From: an uncultured Oscillospiraceae bacterium
GTDB lineage: Bacteria; Bacillota; Clostridia; Oscillospirales; Acutalibacteraceae
Reading direction: 5' to 3'
Length of the DNA stretch: 22,540 nucleotides
Assembly: GCA_900549825.1 (NCBI GenBank)
Contig: URQB01000027.1
Coordinates: 1-22,540, forward strand
The notes below the pieces were generated by a model that saw only the letters and a program-made list of their open reading frames with translations, was not told the DNA's origin and did not search any database. This document shows positions 21,873-22,540 of this stretch, piece by piece; the first letter of the stretch is position 1; each line of letters starts with the position of its first letter. The position numbers and the translations under genes are program-made.

Positions 21873-21940
21873 TTCATGTAATTCCTATATAATTACTATG
21901 AATATGATGGTATCATAACGCAGAGAAACGGCTTTGTCAA
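21873..21940 (-). promoter_or_regulatory. metY promoter with downstream dyad
   Basis: Minus strand TTGACA (21940-21935), 17-bp spacer, TATGAT (21917-21912). Just after the -10, TTCATAGTAATT (21902-21891) and AATTACATGAA (21883-21873) form an 11-bp inverted repeat with one bulged base and a 7-base loop; it covers or follows the start site, so it may be a repressor operator (for example for a CymR- or LysR-type regulator) or a 5' protective hairpin. Confidence 0.8.
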
Positions 21941-21975
21941 TAGAAAATGGAAATATTTTTGCAAAACAGGCGGAG

Positions 21976-22122
21976 CAGAAAAAGAACCCGCTGCCGGGCA
22001 TCTGGATGCACGGCAGCGGGCGATTTGTTGATCTGTTTGTTGACTGCGTTGTTGATTGTGCCGAAAGCGGCCTCCGAACTGGAAGGGATTAGAAATATAA
22101 TCCAGTAAAGTCCCTGTGTGAA
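21976..22122 (-). ncRNA. Candidate small RNA between metY and the YccF gene
   Basis: Minus strand: TTCACA (22122-22117), 17-bp spacer, TATATT (22099-22094) would start a transcript near 22087. It would end at a strong terminator: CCCGCTGCCG/CGGCAGCGGG (21987-22020, with an inner GCATC/GATGC) followed by TTCTTTTT. The roughly 110-base product has no credible frame. Its middle is an unpaired A/C-rich stretch with TCAACAA three times at an exact 12-base period. The coordinates include the promoter. The promoter is only fair, so this is a candidate. Confidence 0.35.
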
Positions 22123-22180
22123 AGCAGTCGATTTTTGAACAGTCTGTTTCCCGTCTGTTCCCGCCGTGTAAACTTTCTTC

Positions 22181-22264
22181 AAAAGCCCGTTTTGGCATTG
22201 ACGCGCTTCGGCTTTTTTCATAGAATGAAACCAGAGCCTGTCGCATTTTGGCGCAGGCGTTTTT
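22181..22264 (+). terminator. Two tandem terminator-like hairpins before the YccF gene
   Basis: First: AAAAGCC-C-G (22181-22189) with CGGCTTTT (22209-22216), T-run to 22218. Second: GCCTG-CGC with GCG-CAGGC (22236-22258, one bulged T), followed by TTTTT (22260-22264), ending 20 bases before the ATG. The second can only act within a leader, as an attenuator, or end an upstream plus-strand transcript. Confidence 0.55.
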
Positions 22265-22284
22265 CAGAAAGGGAGGCGGCTGAA

Positions 22285-22540
22285 ATGGGCTGTCTTGGCA
22301 ATATTCTCTGGTTTTTGTTCGGCGGGCTGTGGATGGGCCTTGGCTGGGTGCTCGCGGGCGTGCTGTGGTGCATCACCATCGTCGGTATCCCCATCGGCAA
22401 ACAGTGCTTCAAATTTGCGGAGCTTGCGTTTTTTCCATTCGGCAAGGAGGTCGAGTATGGCGGAGGAGCGGTTTCCGTCATCTGCAATATTTTCTGGCTG
22501 ATTTTCAGCGGCATCCCAATAGCGGTGGAATCCGCGCTGA
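22285..22540 (+). CDS. YccF-domain inner membrane protein (partial, runs off the end)
   Basis: Open from ATG at 22285 (AAAGGGAGG upstream) to the window edge, 85 codons. It begins MGCLGNILWFLFGGLWMGLG and continues with a second hydrophobic segment and the hallmark TIVGIPIGKQCFKFAELAFF-PFGKEV, then CNIFWLIFSGIPIA, all typical of YccF/DUF307 proteins, which carry two such modules with membrane helices. Function in the family is not established. The C-terminal end lies outside the window. Confidence 0.9.
   Translation, partial: MGCLGNILWFLFGGLWMGLGWVLAGVLWCITIVGIPIGKQCFKFAELAFFPFGKEVEYGGGAVSVICNIFWLIFSGIPIAVESAL

Noticed and set aside
21731..21940. Possible S-box (SAM) riboswitch upstream of metY
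   Set aside because: The conserved S-box core and a terminator are missing; the region is better explained by a Cys leader peptide.

Overview
The window looks like a chromosomal stretch of a GC-rich Gram-positive anaerobe of the class Clostridia, probably an Oscillospiraceae/Ruminococcaceae-type gut bacterium. Support: strong AGGAGG-type ribosome binding sites with some TTG starts, sigma-A promoters with 16-17 bp spacers, many GC hairpins followed by T-runs, a class I two-subunit type fumarase alpha chain, DegV and DUF4367 proteins, and a Tn1549-like conjugative element. The genus cannot be fixed from the sequence alone.

Bases 1 to about 1584 are one end of an integrative conjugative element (ICE) transcribed leftward: the start of a PcfB-family gene, a replication initiator whose spacer region is a 15-bp tandem repeat, a small Cys-rich protein, and a block of hairpins. 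The element abuts the 3' end of a tRNA-Leu(UAG) gene, the classic site for tyrosine-recombinase integration. Rightward from the tRNA the content is chromosomal.

Bases 1.7-8.0 kb: a cytoplasmic family 2 glycoside hydrolase, a WYL-domain regulator, a convergent secreted M23 peptidase, a divergent LarE-like PP-loop protein, and two decayed genes (a DUF3658-like tail and a MerR/TipAS regulator with frameshifts).

Bases 8.0-13.5 kb: a DegV protein; a membrane DUF4367 protein and a small secreted protein, each behind a near-identical ECF-sigma-type promoter; a run of strong hairpins ending in a terminator; a secreted endonuclease/exonuclease/phosphatase-family enzyme; and a regulator joining a sigma-70 region 4-like helix-turn-helix to a Cro/C1-type one.

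Bases 13.5-22.5 kb: a nucleoside salvage cluster (deoB overlapping cdd, then an amidohydrolase and a solitary fumarase alpha subunit), hpf, a THUMP-type RNA methyltransferase, a YegS/BmrU-like lipid kinase, and leftward metY. metY is preceded by its own promoter, a 21-codon leader peptide ending Met-Cys-Arg-Cys, and a stem that the leader ribosome would control. The window closes with a candidate small RNA and the start of a YccF-family gene.

The observations I would follow first are the cysteine leader of metY, the paired ECF-type promoters, the repeat array inside the ICE replication gene, and the structured intergenic RNA at 10.9-11.1 kb. No CRISPR array, rRNA or insertion sequence was seen.
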